DNA of 64,000 nucleotides from Amycolatopsis sp. 2-15 (GCF_030285625.1 NZ_CP127294.1:7906001-7970000); one strand, 5' to 3'; numbered from the stretch's first letter, positions 1-8,663 are shown. Numbers and translations: made by a program. Notes: generated by a model from the sequence alone, not told the origin.

Positions 1-2
1 GG

Positions 3-452
3 TTCGTCGTCCGTGAGGTGCTCCCCCACGGCCTGCTGAAAGCGCCGTTCGGCACGTCGGTGGCGCAGCTGGTCGCCGTCGCGGCGCTGGACTCGTTCGG
101 CGGCCCCGCCCCGACCCGCCGGCAGAGCAACGCCGCCGACGTCGTCGGCCGGGCGTGTGCCTACATCGACGCCCACGCCGGCGCCGCCGTCGGCCTGCTC
201 GACATCGCCGCCGCAGCCGACGTCGCGCCGCGCACCCTGCAGGACCACTTCCGCGAACAGCTCGGCACGTCCCCGACGGCCCGGCTGCGGCAGGTCCGCC
301 TCGAACGCGTGCACGCGGAACTCCTGGCCGGCGCCGGAAAATCCGTAGCCGAAGTCGCGACCCGCTGGGGTTTCGGCAACCTCGGGCGCTTCGCGGCCGA
401 TTACCGCCGGACGTTCGGCACCACCCCGTCCGACGACCTGCACCGGGGCTGA
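3..452 (+). CDS. AraC-family transcriptional regulator, C-terminal part
   Basis: The reading frame is open to the left edge, so the 5' end of the gene lies outside the window and only about 149 C-terminal residues are seen. The visible part has the two helix-turn-helix units of the AraC/XylS DNA-binding domain: LLDIAAAADVAPRTLQDHF in the first and VAEVATRWGFGNLGRFAADY in the second, followed by the usual FGTTPSD end. The ligand-sensing N-terminal domain is missing, so no effector can be suggested. It points towards the alpha/beta hydrolase 100 bp downstream, which may be a target. Confidence 0.85.
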   Translation, partial: FVVREVLPHGLLKAPFGTSVAQLVAVAALDSFGGPAPTRRQSNAADVVGRACAYIDAHAGAAVGLLDIAAAADVAPRTLQDHFREQLGTSPTARLRQVRLERVHAELLAGAGKSVAEVATRWGFGNLGRFAADYRRTFGTTPSDDLHRG

Positions 453-552
453 GCCCGCGCATTGCGGCCAGGCCGCGGATTCCGGACAGGCGCGGCCGGC
501 GCCCGGGTTAGCTTCCCCGCCACCGCATCACCGCTCGCGAAGGGAAGGCCCC

Positions 553-1278
553 ATGGCCACTCTCGTCCTCGTCCACGGTTCCTGGCACGACGGCCCGCTC
601 TGGGAGCCGGTCGCCAAGCACCTGCGCGACCGCGGCCACGAAGTGCACACCCCGACCGTCGCGGGCCACGGCAACGGTGTGGCCAAGGACGTCGACCACA
701 ACGACTGCACGCAGTCGATCGTCGACGCCATCACGGCTGCCGACCTGCACGACGTCGTCCTGCTCGGCCACAGCTTCGGCGGCACGGTGATCGCCCGCGT
801 CGCCGAGGAGATCCCCGAGCGGCTCAAGCGGCTGATCTTCTGGAACGCCTTCGTCCCCGCGCCGGGAAACAGTCTCAACGACGAGCTCCCGCCCCACTAC
901 CGCGAGATGTTCGCGCAGACCGCCGCCGCCAGCGACGACAACTCGGTCGCGATGCCGTTCCCGCTGTGGCGCGAGGCGTTCATCCAGGACGCCGACGCCG
1001 AGCTCGCGGCGTCGACGCACAAGGAGCTGTCCACCGAGCCGTACCAGCCGTTCCTGGACAAGCTCGACCTCACGCGCTTCTACGCGAGCGAGCTCCCCAA
1101 GAGCTACATCAACGCCACCGAGGACACCGCCCTGCCGCCCGGCGAATGGGGCTGGCACCCGCGGATGTCGGGCCGGCTCGGGCTGTACCGCCTCGTGCAG
1201 CTGCGCGGCAGCCACGAGGTCATGTTCACCGCACCGGACCGGCTCGCCACCGCGATCGAGGAAGCCGCCCGCGACTGA
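553..1278 (+). CDS. alpha/beta-fold hydrolase, esterase type
   Basis: This is a 241-residue cytosolic alpha/beta hydrolase of the small EstC / plant methyl-esterase-like group. The nucleophile elbow GHSFGG puts the catalytic Ser at residue 74, the oxyanion strand is LVLVHGSWHDG near the N terminus, and the likely catalytic His is H221 in GSHEVMF. There is no signal peptide. The ATG is preceded by GAAGGGAAGG, a good ribosome site. It follows the AraC gene on the same strand and ends four bases before the convergent secreted-protein gene. The substrate cannot be read from sequence; a carboxylic ester or lactone is likely for this family. Confidence 0.85.
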   Translation: MATLVLVHGSWHDGPLWEPVAKHLRDRGHEVHTPTVAGHGNGVAKDVDHNDCTQSIVDAITAADLHDVVLLGHSFGGTVIARVAEEIPERLKRLIFWNAFVPAPGNSLNDELPPHYREMFAQTAAASDDNSVAMPFPLWREAFIQDADAELAASTHKELSTEPYQPFLDKLDLTRFYASELPKSYINATEDTALPPGEWGWHPRMSGRLGLYRLVQLRGSHEVMFTAPDRLATAIEEAARD

Positions 1279-1282
1279 CGGG

Positions 1283-2491
1283 TCAGGCGCCGTAGGTCGC
1301 CTGCGTCACCGCGAACACGTTGCGGTTGCCCGCGCCTTCCTGAAGTGTCCACAGTAGATCGGCGTTGGTCGTGTCTTCCCAGTACGACAGGCTTTCGCCG
1401 CTGGAGATCCACGTGTGCGTCGCCGGGCCGGTCGCCGGGGTCCAGTAATAGAGCTTCTTTTGGCCCGAGGAGTTGAACCACCAGCGGTTGTTGTGCGAGG
1501 CGACGCCGTTGAGGTTGTACCAGGGCAGCTGCAGGGCCTCGCTCGCCGTGGTCGTGGCGGCGAACGTCGTCGCGCCCGCGGCGAACGGGAACCTGATCGC
1601 GCGCGGGGCGCGGTTCGGGTACGCGGTGCAACCGGACTGGCAGGTGTACTCCGCCATCACGATCGACTTGCTCACGCGGTCGAGCGAGATCGACGACCAC
1701 GCGAGGTTCGTGCCCGACGTGGTCTTCGAGGTGATCGTGCCGACCTGCGGGAGCACGTAGGCGTAGTTGTGGGCGTAGTACACGCTGCCGGTCTGGTGCC
1801 CGATCTGGCCGGCGGTGCCACCGGTGTTGGTCTTGAGGATCTTGCGCAGGTCGAACACGCGCATGCCGTGGCCGGTGTCGGCGACGTAAAGGTAGTCGCC
1901 GTACCAGGACACGCCGCCGGCGTGGATCGGGATGTCCTTGAAGTCCGGTGCCGCCGCCGTACCGGTCGGCTCGACGAGGAGGATCTTGCGGTACTTGTTG
2001 GGATAGGTCGCGTCCCAGTCGACGAGCGTGATGCGGCTGCGGGCCTGTGCGCCGTCGCAGCCGTCCTTGGTGTACCAGCTCACGAGCACGAGCTGGTGGC
2101 CGTCGTAGTTGCCGCTGTTCGCGGTGCCCACGGCGTCGCGGCTGGTGGTGATGCCCTGCGGGTAGTTGGCGCAGTCGGAGTTGTCCGCGCTGTCGAAGCG
2201 GAACCCGTCGGCCAGCCCGGCGACCGACACCGACGACGGCAGCGCCGTGCGGTCGTGGTTCGCGTTGTCCATCACCGTGTGCACGGCGGCGGTGCCCAAG
2301 GTCGAGACCAGCGCGGTGTTCACGGTGTCGAACTGGTGGTAGTCCGCGCTCAGGGTGTACTGCCCCGTGGGCAGATTGGTCGGCGCCGTCGCCGCCAACG
2401 CAGGCGGCGACGCCACCACCGCTCCCGCGACAAGCACCGCGGCGGCCACAACCGCCCGCGAAGCAACCAGAACCCGACGACGCACCGACAT
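1283..2491 (-). CDS. secreted protein of unknown function
   Basis: A 402-residue protein with a classical signal peptide: RRRV basic start, hydrophobic AVVAAAVLVAGAVVA, cleavage after PALA-A around residue 33. The ATG at 2491 is chosen over an upstream in-frame ATG because it starts exactly at the signal peptide and has a GGGGG ribosome site. The mature part is rich in W, Y, G and T with repeated blade-like stretches such as GVSWYGDYLYVADTGHGMRV, which suggests a beta-propeller. Paired cysteines (YTCQSGC, DGC) suggest disulfides. I do not recognise a catalytic motif. It is probably exported and monocistronic. Confidence 0.75.
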   Translation of the reverse strand: MSVRRRVLVASRAVVAAAVLVAGAVVASPPALAATAPTNLPTGQYTLSADYHQFDTVNTALVSTLGTAAVHTVMDNANHDRTALPSSVSVAGLADGFRFDSADNSDCANYPQGITTSRDAVGTANSGNYDGHQLVLVSWYTKDGCDGAQARSRITLVDWDATYPNKYRKILLVEPTGTAAAPDFKDIPIHAGGVSWYGDYLYVADTGHGMRVFDLRKILKTNTGGTAGQIGHQTGSVYYAHNYAYVLPQVGTITSKTTSGTNLAWSSISLDRVSKSIVMAEYTCQSGCTAYPNRAPRAIRFPFAAGATTFAATTTASEALQLPWYNLNGVASHNNRWWFNSSGQKKLYYWTPATGPATHTWISSGESLSYWEDTTNADLLWTLQEGAGNRNVFAVTQATYGA

Positions 2492-2555
2492 GAGACCCCC
2501 AGGACCCGAAGCTACGTTCGCGGCCACGCTAGGGGTGGGTGGCGGGGTTCCGCAA

Positions 2556-2595
2556 TACCCCTGATGCCGCCCACGCTCACAGTGAGTCAGGGGTA
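2556..2595. promoter_or_regulatory. Inverted repeat upstream of the secreted-protein gene
   Basis: TACCCCTGA (2556-2564) and TCAGGGGTA (2587-2595) form a perfect 9-bp inverted repeat with 22 bp between arms, 65 bp upstream of the start at 2491. The TACCCCT/AGGGGTA halves resemble heptamers bound by NarL/LuxR-type response regulators. It is probably an operator or activator site for the secreted protein. The rest of the 2492-2699 gap shows no gene. Confidence 0.4.
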
Positions 2596-2699
2596 CACCT
2601 GACGGTCGCCGACTGTCCACTCAGTACTCATCTGCCGGCCGCCTCAGTACGTAGTCACCGCGTACCCGAACCACCCCGCATCCACGCCCGCCGCCTGGG

Positions 2700-3296
2700 T
2701 CAGGACTCGTCCGTCGGCCGCATCAACGCGAACAACCCCCGCCGACCCGACAACGGATCCTCCGCCGCGGTGACCCCGTTGCGCGCCAGGAAAGCCGCCT
2801 CCACCCCCGTGGCGGCGGCGTGCCCGAGCTGAGCCGCGCCCAGCGGCGTGCCCTTCAGTGCGGCCAGGCCGGAGGCCTGCGTCGCCGCGATGCCGATGGT
2901 GCGGCGCAGGGCCGGGCCGCGCAGGTCCAGGACGCGGGCCGCCGCGGCGGCCGCGGCGACTGTGCCCGCCGTGGTTTCGAGGCACCAGCCCGCGGCGGCG
3001 TGGTGCGGGCCGAGGCCGTCGGCCACCGCGCGGGCGACCGCGTAGCCGGCGACGACGGCGTCGGCCGCGCCGTCCAGTGCGGCGACCGCGGCGACCACCG
3101 CGGCCCACTCGAGGTGCAGTTTCGCCGCCGCCGTCCCGAAAAGGCGGGCGCGGCCGGTCGACCGTTCGGCCACCGGGCCCAGTGCCTCGCGCACCACGTC
3201 GGCCGGCTCGGCTGCCCGGACGAGGGCGAGCGCGATGGCGGCCTCCGGGGAGCCGGCCACCGGGGCGTGGACGAGGGCCAGGATCTGCTCGGTCAC
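2700..3296 (-). CDS. half-length MmgE/PrpD-family protein
   Basis: A 198-residue protein that matches only the N-terminal all-helical half of the MmgE/PrpD fold (EWAAVVAAVAALDGAADAV, GWCLETTAGTVAAAAAAARVL, GIAATQASGLAALKGTPLGAAQLGHAAATG). Full family members have about 450 residues. The GTG start at 3296 overlaps the stop of the full-length paralogue by 4 bp (GTGA), so it is translationally coupled and almost surely co-expressed. The C-terminal cap domain is absent. It could be a partner subunit of the full-length protein or a partly degraded copy. The A-rich composition suggests relaxed selection. Confidence 0.65.
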   Translation of the reverse strand: MTEQILALVHAPVAGSPEAAIALALVRAAEPADVVREALGPVAERSTGRARLFGTAAAKLHLEWAAVVAAVAALDGAADAVVAGYAVARAVADGLGPHHAAAGWCLETTAGTVAAAAAAARVLDLRGPALRRTIGIAATQASGLAALKGTPLGAAQLGHAAATGVEAAFLARNGVTAAEDPLSGRRGLFALMRPTDES

Positions 3297-4624
3297 GCGA
3301 CCACCGCGTCCAGCAGCGCGCCGAGCCCGGGTGCGGTGGCGAGCCCGTCGACGGCCGCCGCCAGCTCGCGGGCCGCGCCGATGCCGAGCACCGGTTCGAC
3401 CAGGCGGTCGACCTTCCTGAACAGTTCCTCGTCGGTGAGCGGCCGGGCCTCGCTGCCGCGCGCGTGCTCGACGTGAACCTCCACCGGATCCTCCCCTTCC
3501 CGTTCGACGCGCACCGTCGCCGAGTCCCGCGGGCACTCGGCGACCGGCACGAGGTTCGTCAGCTCGCGCAGCCGGGCCACGTCCGCGGCGGCTGCGCGCT
3601 CGTCCGAGAACTGGCGCAGCCCGGCCTCGCCATCGAGCAGGCCGACGGCCGCCGCGTGCCGCGCGCTGAAGCGCGCCTGCAGGCCGTCGACGGGCTGCGC
3701 GCGGCCCATCAGCTCCGGGACCAGCGGGTGGCACCGGATCTCGACGGCCGTGATCGACCGCGGCTCGCCGATCAACGCGGACGCGGCGACGGCGGCGTCG
3801 ATCGCGGGGTGCGCCAGGATCCCGCACGGGTAGGGCTTGAACGTGTTGCGCTCCAGCTCCCACGCGCCGGTCCAGGCGCGCCGCAGCTCCTCGTAGCAGG
3901 GCTCGGCGAACACCGGCAGCACGCCGCCGGGGCCGAGCGGATCGTCGGGCGCGGGCAGCCCGACGGCCGCCAGCCGCGCCGCGAACACCCCCGTGGCCGC
4001 GGCTTTCCCCGCGTGCAGCGGTTTGGTCATGGAGCCGAAGGCCTCACGCTGGCCGAGTGCGCCCGTCGCCGCGATGCCGAGCGCGTGGCCGAGCCGCGTC
4101 GCGTCGAGGCCGAGCAGGTGGCCGGCGGCGACGGCCGCGCCGAACACGCCGCACGTGCCCGTGATGTGCCAGCCGCGGTCGTAGTGGCTCGGCGAAATGG
4201 CGACCCCGATCCGCAGCTGTGCCTCGCAGCCGAGGGCGAACGCGGTGAGGGCCGTAGCGCCATCGGGAGCGGTTTCGGGCGCGAGCGCCAGCACGGCGGC
4301 GAGCGCGGTGGCACCGGGGTGGATCACGGTGTCCAGGTGGGTGTCGTCGAAGTCGTCGAGGTGCCCGGCCGTGCCGGTGACGATCGCGGCCCACTCGGGG
4401 TCGAGCCGTTCGCCGCGGCCGGGGACTCCGACGGCGCCGGTGGCCCCGAGCTCGGCCGCCGTGGCGAGCAATGCCTCGACCGCCGGGGTGCGGGCCGCGC
4501 CGATCGCCGCGCCGAGCACGTTGAGCAGACTGCGCCGCGCGGCCCGGGCCACCGCGCCGGGCAGCGGCGCTTCGGCCGCTTTCCGCGCGTGCGCGCAGAA
4601 GAGCCGGGTCGAGTCGGACGCCAT
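3293..4624 (-). CDS. MmgE/PrpD-family protein (2-methylcitrate dehydratase / cis-aconitate decarboxylase fold)
   Basis: A full-length (443-residue) MmgE/PrpD protein. The family includes 2-methylcitrate dehydratase, cis-aconitate decarboxylase and iminodisuccinate epimerase, all acting on small di- or tricarboxylates. Recognisable segments are LDDFDDTHLDTVIHPGATA near residue 90, GSMTKPLHAGKAAATGVFAA near residue 200, and the FKPYPCGILAHPAIDA segment near residue 265. No prpB/prpC genes are adjacent, so propionate catabolism is not supported. It lies behind a LysR gene and opposite an MHS-type transporter, suggesting uptake and conversion of an organic acid. The exact reaction is unknown. Confidence 0.85.
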   Translation of the reverse strand: MASDSTRLFCAHARKAAEAPLPGAVARAARRSLLNVLGAAIGAARTPAVEALLATAAELGATGAVGVPGRGERLDPEWAAIVTGTAGHLDDFDDTHLDTVIHPGATALAAVLALAPETAPDGATALTAFALGCEAQLRIGVAISPSHYDRGWHITGTCGVFGAAVAAGHLLGLDATRLGHALGIAATGALGQREAFGSMTKPLHAGKAAATGVFAARLAAVGLPAPDDPLGPGGVLPVFAEPCYEELRRAWTGAWELERNTFKPYPCGILAHPAIDAAVAASALIGEPRSITAVEIRCHPLVPELMGRAQPVDGLQARFSARHAAAVGLLDGEAGLRQFSDERAAAADVARLRELTNLVPVAECPRDSATVRVEREGEDPVEVHVEHARGSEARPLTDEELFRKVDRLVEPVLGIGAARELAAAVDGLATAPGLGALLDAVVA

Positions 4625-4698
4625 CGGAAGATCATTTCAACACCGCCCGGCGCGAACAACGACAACCGCGCACCGGTCCGTTGCGAAAATCGCAACGA

Positions 4699-5591
4699 TC
4701 AGCCGCTGCCCCGCGCCACCGCCAGGCTCGTGAGCGCCCGTACCATCGGCGAAACAGCGGATTTTTTGCGGTGCGCCAGGAAAATCGTGCGGTGACACCC
4801 CTCGTCGGCGATCGGGATCCGCACGACGAGCGGGTGGTGGTGGTCGGCCATCCGGCCCGGCACCACGGAAACGCCGAGCCCGGCCTCGACCATCGACTCG
4901 ACGACGAACGGGTCACTGCCCTCCACCGTCACGCGCGGCACGAACCCGGCCCGGGCGCACGCACCGGTCAGGTGCGCGCGGCTGCTCGCACCGGGCGCCA
5001 TCGCGACGAACGACCGGTCCTCCGCCTCGCGCAGGCTCACCACAGCGGATCGCCGATCGACACCGCGAGCACCAGGGGTTCGGTGAACAGTGGCAGCACC
5101 ACCACGTCGGGGTCGGCCGGGGCGGCGGAGCCGAGCACCACGTCGGCGTCGCCGCGCAGCAGGTGGGTGACCGCGTCCGTCGCGGAGCTCTGGTGGCAGC
5201 GCAACCGCAGGCCGGGGTGGCGTTCGAGCAGGGCGGCCAGCACGTCCGGCACGAACCCGAGCCCGAGGGAGAACGTGTGCGCGATCCGCAGCACCTGCCG
5301 CGGATCGCCCGAGGCGGCCCGCGTCGTGGCGATCGCGTCCGCGCGCGTGCGCAGCACCGAGCCCGCCTCGCGCGCGAGCACCCGTCCGGCGTCGCGCAGC
5401 CGGACGCGGCGCCCGTGGTGCTCGACGAGGTCGACGAGGTCGACCCCGAGCTTGCGCTCCAGGGCGCGGACGCTGCGCTGCACCGTCGTCGCGTTGACGC
5501 CGAGCTCGTCGGCCGCGCGGACGAAGTGCTCGTTCCGGGCGAGCGCGAGGAAAACCTCGAAGTCGCCAAAGGACACTTCGTCGTTCAGCAC
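4699..5591 (-). pseudogene. LysR-family transcriptional regulator with a frameshift
   Basis: The N-terminal 184 residues, from ATG 5591, carry the LysR winged helix (FEVFLALARNEHFVRAADEL, VNATTVQRSVRALERKLG) and half of the effector domain, ending at GDPLW and a TGA at 5037. The rest of the effector domain (VSLREAEDRSFVAMAPG to the end at 4699) continues in another frame. The span is 893 bp, one base short of a whole number of codons, so one base is missing near 5037-5045. This is either a real inactivating frameshift or a sequence error. The intact protein would have about 297 residues, normal for LysR, and would be the natural regulator of the MmgE/PrpD pair 75 bp downstream. Confidence 0.8.
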
Positions 5592-5674
5592 CGTTGTTCC
5601 ACCCGTTGCGCGCCGGTGCGGACGGCAGGCCGCGCCGGGTGGGGAAGGAGCGTTGCCTCACGGCTCACAAGGGC

Positions 5675-5703
5675 TTGTACCGATCGGTCGGTACGGCTAT
5701 AGT
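5675..5703 (+). promoter_or_regulatory. MHS transporter promoter with TetR-type operator in the spacer
   Basis: TTGTAC (5675-5680) and TATAGT (5698-5703) are spaced 17 bp and read towards the transporter. The 18-bp imperfect palindrome GTACCGATCGGTCGGTAC (5677-5694) fills the spacer, so a bound repressor would exclude RNA polymerase. The same motif and layout recur at 13607-13635 in front of the thiolase, and related palindromes occur at 12355, 14320, 15169 and 15213. Confidence 0.6.
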
Positions 5704-5836
5704 TCCGCGGAACATCCCAGGTCACGGGCTTGAAGATCGCCGGCCCGGGTCCGTCCGCCGCTGGTCCCAGGGCCCGCGACGGCACCACCGGCGCGCCGTT
5801 CGCGTGCCGTCTCCCCCGATGACGTTGGAGGTAGTT

Positions 5837-7111
5837 GTGGTTGTCGAGCAGCAACAGGCGACGCGGGTGAGACCCGCGCGCGTGGCGTTCGCGAGTTTCA
5901 TCGGCACCGCCATCGAGTGGTACGACTTCTTCCTCTTCGGCTCGGCGGCCACGCTCGTCTTCAACGCCCAGTTCTTCCCCACCCTCAACCCGCTGGCCGG
6001 CACCCTGGCGGCCTTCGCGACGTTCGGGGTCGCCTTCGTGGCGCGCCCGCTCGGTGGCATCGTGTTCGGCCACTTCGGCGACCGGATCGGCCGCAAGCGC
6101 ATGCTGTTCCTGTCCCTGCTGCTGATGGGCGGTGGCACGGTCGCGATCGGGCTGCTGCCGACCTACGGCCAGATCGGTGTCGCGGCACCGGTGCTGCTGG
6201 TGCTCGTGCGGCTGCTGCAGGGCTTCGCCGTCGGCGGCGAGTGGGGCGGCGCGGTGCTGATGGCCGTCGAGCACGCCCCGCCGCACCGGCGCGCGTTCTA
6301 CGGCAGCTGGCCGCAGGCCGGCGTTCCCGCGGGTCTCGTGCTTTCGGCGTCGGCGTTCCTCGCGGTGCAGCAGCTGCCGAAGGACCAGCTGCTGAGCTGG
6401 GGCTGGCGGCTGCCGTTCCTGGCCAGCGCGGTGCTCATCCTCGTCGGGCTGTACGTGCGCTCGCGCCTCGAGGAGTCCCCGGAGTTCAAGCGCGCCGACG
6501 TGCCCGCGTTCCCGCTGAAGGACACCCTGCGGCGATCACTGCGCGCCGTGCTCGTCGGGATCTTCGCGCAGGCCAGCGCGAACATCCCGTTCTACATCGC
6601 GAGCGTGTTCGTGCTGTCGTACGGCCCGAACGAGGCCGGGGTGTCGCGCGGCACCGTGCTGATGTGCCTCATCGTCGCGTCGCTCGTCGACATCGCGGCT
6701 GTGCCGCTCGTCGCCATCCTCGCCGACCGCATCGGCCGCCGCAAAGTCCTCCTCGGCGGCGCGGTGTACTCGGCCGCCGTCTCGTTCCCGTTCTTCTGGC
6801 TGCTCGACACGGGCGCCCCGGCCGCCGTGCTTCTCGCGATGTTCCTGCTCGCGACCCTCGGCCACGCCAGCACCTACAGCGCCATGGCGGGTTTCCTCGC
6901 CGAACTCTTCGGCGCCGAACACCGCTACACGGGCGTCTCGGTCGCCTACCAGGTCGGCGGGCTCATCACGAGCGGCCCGGCGCCGTTCATCGCCGCCGCG
7001 CTGTTCGCCGGCTTCGGCGGGTCGTGGGTGATCGCGCTGTACATCGTGGTCGCGTGCGCGATCACCTTCACGGCATTGTTGCTGGCTCCCCGGCGGAGCC
7101 GACCGCACTGA
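5837..7111 (+). CDS. MHS-family MFS transporter (metabolite:proton symporter)
   Basis: A 424-residue inner-membrane symporter of the major facilitator superfamily, MHS group (relatives: ShiA, ProP, KgtP, citrate and dicarboxylate carriers). Signatures are FASFIGTAIEWYDFFLFG at the start, FGHFGDRIGRKRML in loop 2-3, LQGFAVGGEWGGAVL in TM4 and LADRIGRRKVLLGG in loop 8-9. I place the start at GTG 5837 because GGAGGT at 5827-5832 is four bases upstream of it; an in-frame ATG at 5819 lies upstream of that site. It is divergent from the LysR-MmgE/PrpD group and carries a TetR-type operator in its promoter. An organic or aromatic acid is the likely cargo. Confidence 0.85.
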   Translation: MVVEQQQATRVRPARVAFASFIGTAIEWYDFFLFGSAATLVFNAQFFPTLNPLAGTLAAFATFGVAFVARPLGGIVFGHFGDRIGRKRMLFLSLLLMGGGTVAIGLLPTYGQIGVAAPVLLVLVRLLQGFAVGGEWGGAVLMAVEHAPPHRRAFYGSWPQAGVPAGLVLSASAFLAVQQLPKDQLLSWGWRLPFLASAVLILVGLYVRSRLEESPEFKRADVPAFPLKDTLRRSLRAVLVGIFAQASANIPFYIASVFVLSYGPNEAGVSRGTVLMCLIVASLVDIAAVPLVAILADRIGRRKVLLGGAVYSAAVSFPFFWLLDTGAPAAVLLAMFLLATLGHASTYSAMAGFLAELFGAEHRYTGVSVAYQVGGLITSGPAPFIAAALFAGFGGSWVIALYIVVACAITFTALLLAPRRSRPH

Positions 7112-7684
7112 CCGCGCGCAGGACGACGTCGCGGGTGTGGTGCGTGCCCTCCGGCCCCGGCCTGTCCCGGGGCCGGGACTCGTGGACCAGGACCGTCCAC
7201 TCGTCGCCGAGGAGCCCCGCGATCTCGGCCGGCCGGTAGTAGCCGACGTAGTCCACGCCCTCGTCGCCGGGATCGTGCCCGGCGACGAGCAGCGTGCCCC
7301 CGGGCGCGACCGACGCCGGCAACCGGCGCAGCGCCGCGTGCTCCGGCTCGTGCGGCAACGGGAAGTACTGCACCGACACGAGATCGAACACCCCGGCCGG
7401 CAACCCGGCGGTGCTCAGATCGGCCCGCGTCGACGCCACCCGCCCGGCCACGCCCGCCCCCGCCGCCGCACCCCGGCGCAACGCCGTCTCCGCAACGTCC
7501 ACCGCCGTCACCCGCCACCCCCGGCGCGCCGGCCACACCGCGTCGGCCCCCTCCCCGCACCCGACGTCCAGCGCCTCCCCCGGCGCCAGCCCCGCGGCCT
7601 CCGCCACGAGCACCCCGTTGGTGGGCTCCCCGCTGAACACCTGCGCGCGACCGCGGTCCTCTCGTCCCAGGCCTGCGTGTTCAT
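7068..7684 (-). pseudogene. class I SAM-dependent methyltransferase, frameshifted near its start
   Basis: The body (frame ending at 7068) is a SAM methyltransferase with motif I ALDVGCGEGADAVWPARRGW and a typical VQYFPLPHE/GGTLLVAGHDPG core. The expected N terminus, MNTQAWDER from ATG 7684, lies in another frame that shifts just before GRAQVFSGEPTNGVLVAEA. The span of 617 bp is one base short of whole codons, so one base is missing near 7655-7660. This could be a sequence error, since everything else is intact. The 3' end overlaps the convergent MHS transporter by 44 bp. The substrate is unknown. Confidence 0.7.
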
Positions 7685-7744
7685 CTGCCTCGCCTTCACC
7701 TGTCCGCCGGGTACCACCGTGCCCGGGGGCGGCGGTGGCGGCAA

Positions 7745-8060
7745 GTGTTGTTGCCGAGATGGCAAAGCCATCCGGCCCCGATCCGGCCTCCGGGCCCGCG
7801 ATCAGGGAGCCGACGTGCTGGGCATTCAGCTGGACGCCGATGCGGCCGGTCGCGCAACTCGTGCGCGACGTCCTGCGCGCCTGCAACGAATATTGGAACT
7901 CGGTGTTCTCGCACGACTCCGTGCACCAGTCGGCCCAGTACCGACCGCACCGCGTCACGGACATCACCGAACTCGACGGTCGGTGCCGCCGCCGTGCAGG
8001 CAGCTACCGAGCTGAACCGCGGGATCCTCGGCTCGCTACTCCGCCGTGACGGGCAACGCG
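7745..8060 (+). pseudogene. possible decayed gene remnant
   Basis: This 387-bp gap between the methyltransferase and TetR genes has no intact gene. One frame reads a convincing stretch, QLVRDVLRACNEYWNSVF followed by a YRPHRVTDITELDG segment (about 7846-7980), and a second frame then continues VGAAAVQAATELNRGILGSLL. This looks like a gene broken by one or more frameshifts. The EYWNSVF...YRP pattern is loosely like the N-terminal part of putative neutral zinc metallopeptidases, but the HExxH site is not present. Function unknown. Confidence 0.3.
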
Positions 8061-8071
8061 TCGACTCGGCC

Positions 8072-8650
8072 TCAGCGACCGAACAGTGACGTCACCAAGG
8101 TTTCCGCGATCTCCCGCAGCTCGCCCGGCTCGTACCGCACCCGCTCCATCACCGCGAGGCCACGCGTGGTGCTGACGACGAGCCGGGCGGCGGCGTGGAG
8201 GTCCACGGGGGACTCGACGCCGTCGTCCAGAGTGGACAGTTTCGTGTACACCAGGGTTTCCAGCTCGTCCAGCAGGGCGCGCACGGCGGATTCCGCGCGG
8301 GGTGACTCCGTGGCCGCTTCGATGGCAGTGCGGGTGGACAGGCAGCCGTGGGCCGGGGTGCCCGCGGTGAAGGTCTGGACGCAGTAGTCGAAGAACGACA
8401 GGAGGGCCGCGCGTTTCGTCGGCCGGTCCAGTGCCGCGGAGGCGCCGGCGAGGAAGGCGGCCGTGTATGCGCCGAAGGCGCGCAGGAAGATTTCTTCCTT
8501 GCCGCCGTAGGCGTGGTACAGGGAGCCGCGCTGGACGCCGGTGCCGGTGGCCAGGTCGAGCATCGACGTGGCGCGGAAGCCGCGGTCAGTGAAGACGTCG
8601 AGGGCGCGTGAGAGAGCCTCGCGCTCGTCGAACTGGCGTACGCCCGCCAT
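8072..8650 (-). CDS. TetR/AcrR-family transcriptional regulator
   Basis: A 192-residue TetR-type repressor. The N-terminal DNA-binding domain reads ALSRALDVFTDRGFRATSM, then LATGTGVQRGSLYHAYGGKE with the recognition helix near residue 42. The ligand domain contains HGCLSTRTAIEAA, a pattern frequent in AcrR-like proteins that repress efflux or oxidoreductase genes. It starts 13 bp after the end of the ClC gene on the same strand and may be the last gene of that operon. The ligand is unknown. Confidence 0.85.
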   Translation of the reverse strand: MAGVRQFDEREALSRALDVFTDRGFRATSMLDLATGTGVQRGSLYHAYGGKEEIFLRAFGAYTAAFLAGASAALDRPTKRAALLSFFDYCVQTFTAGTPAHGCLSTRTAIEAATESPRAESAVRALLDELETLVYTKLSTLDDGVESPVDLHAAARLVVSTTRGLAVMERVRYEPGELREIAETLVTSLFGR

Positions 8651-8663
8651 GGAACCCCTTTCC

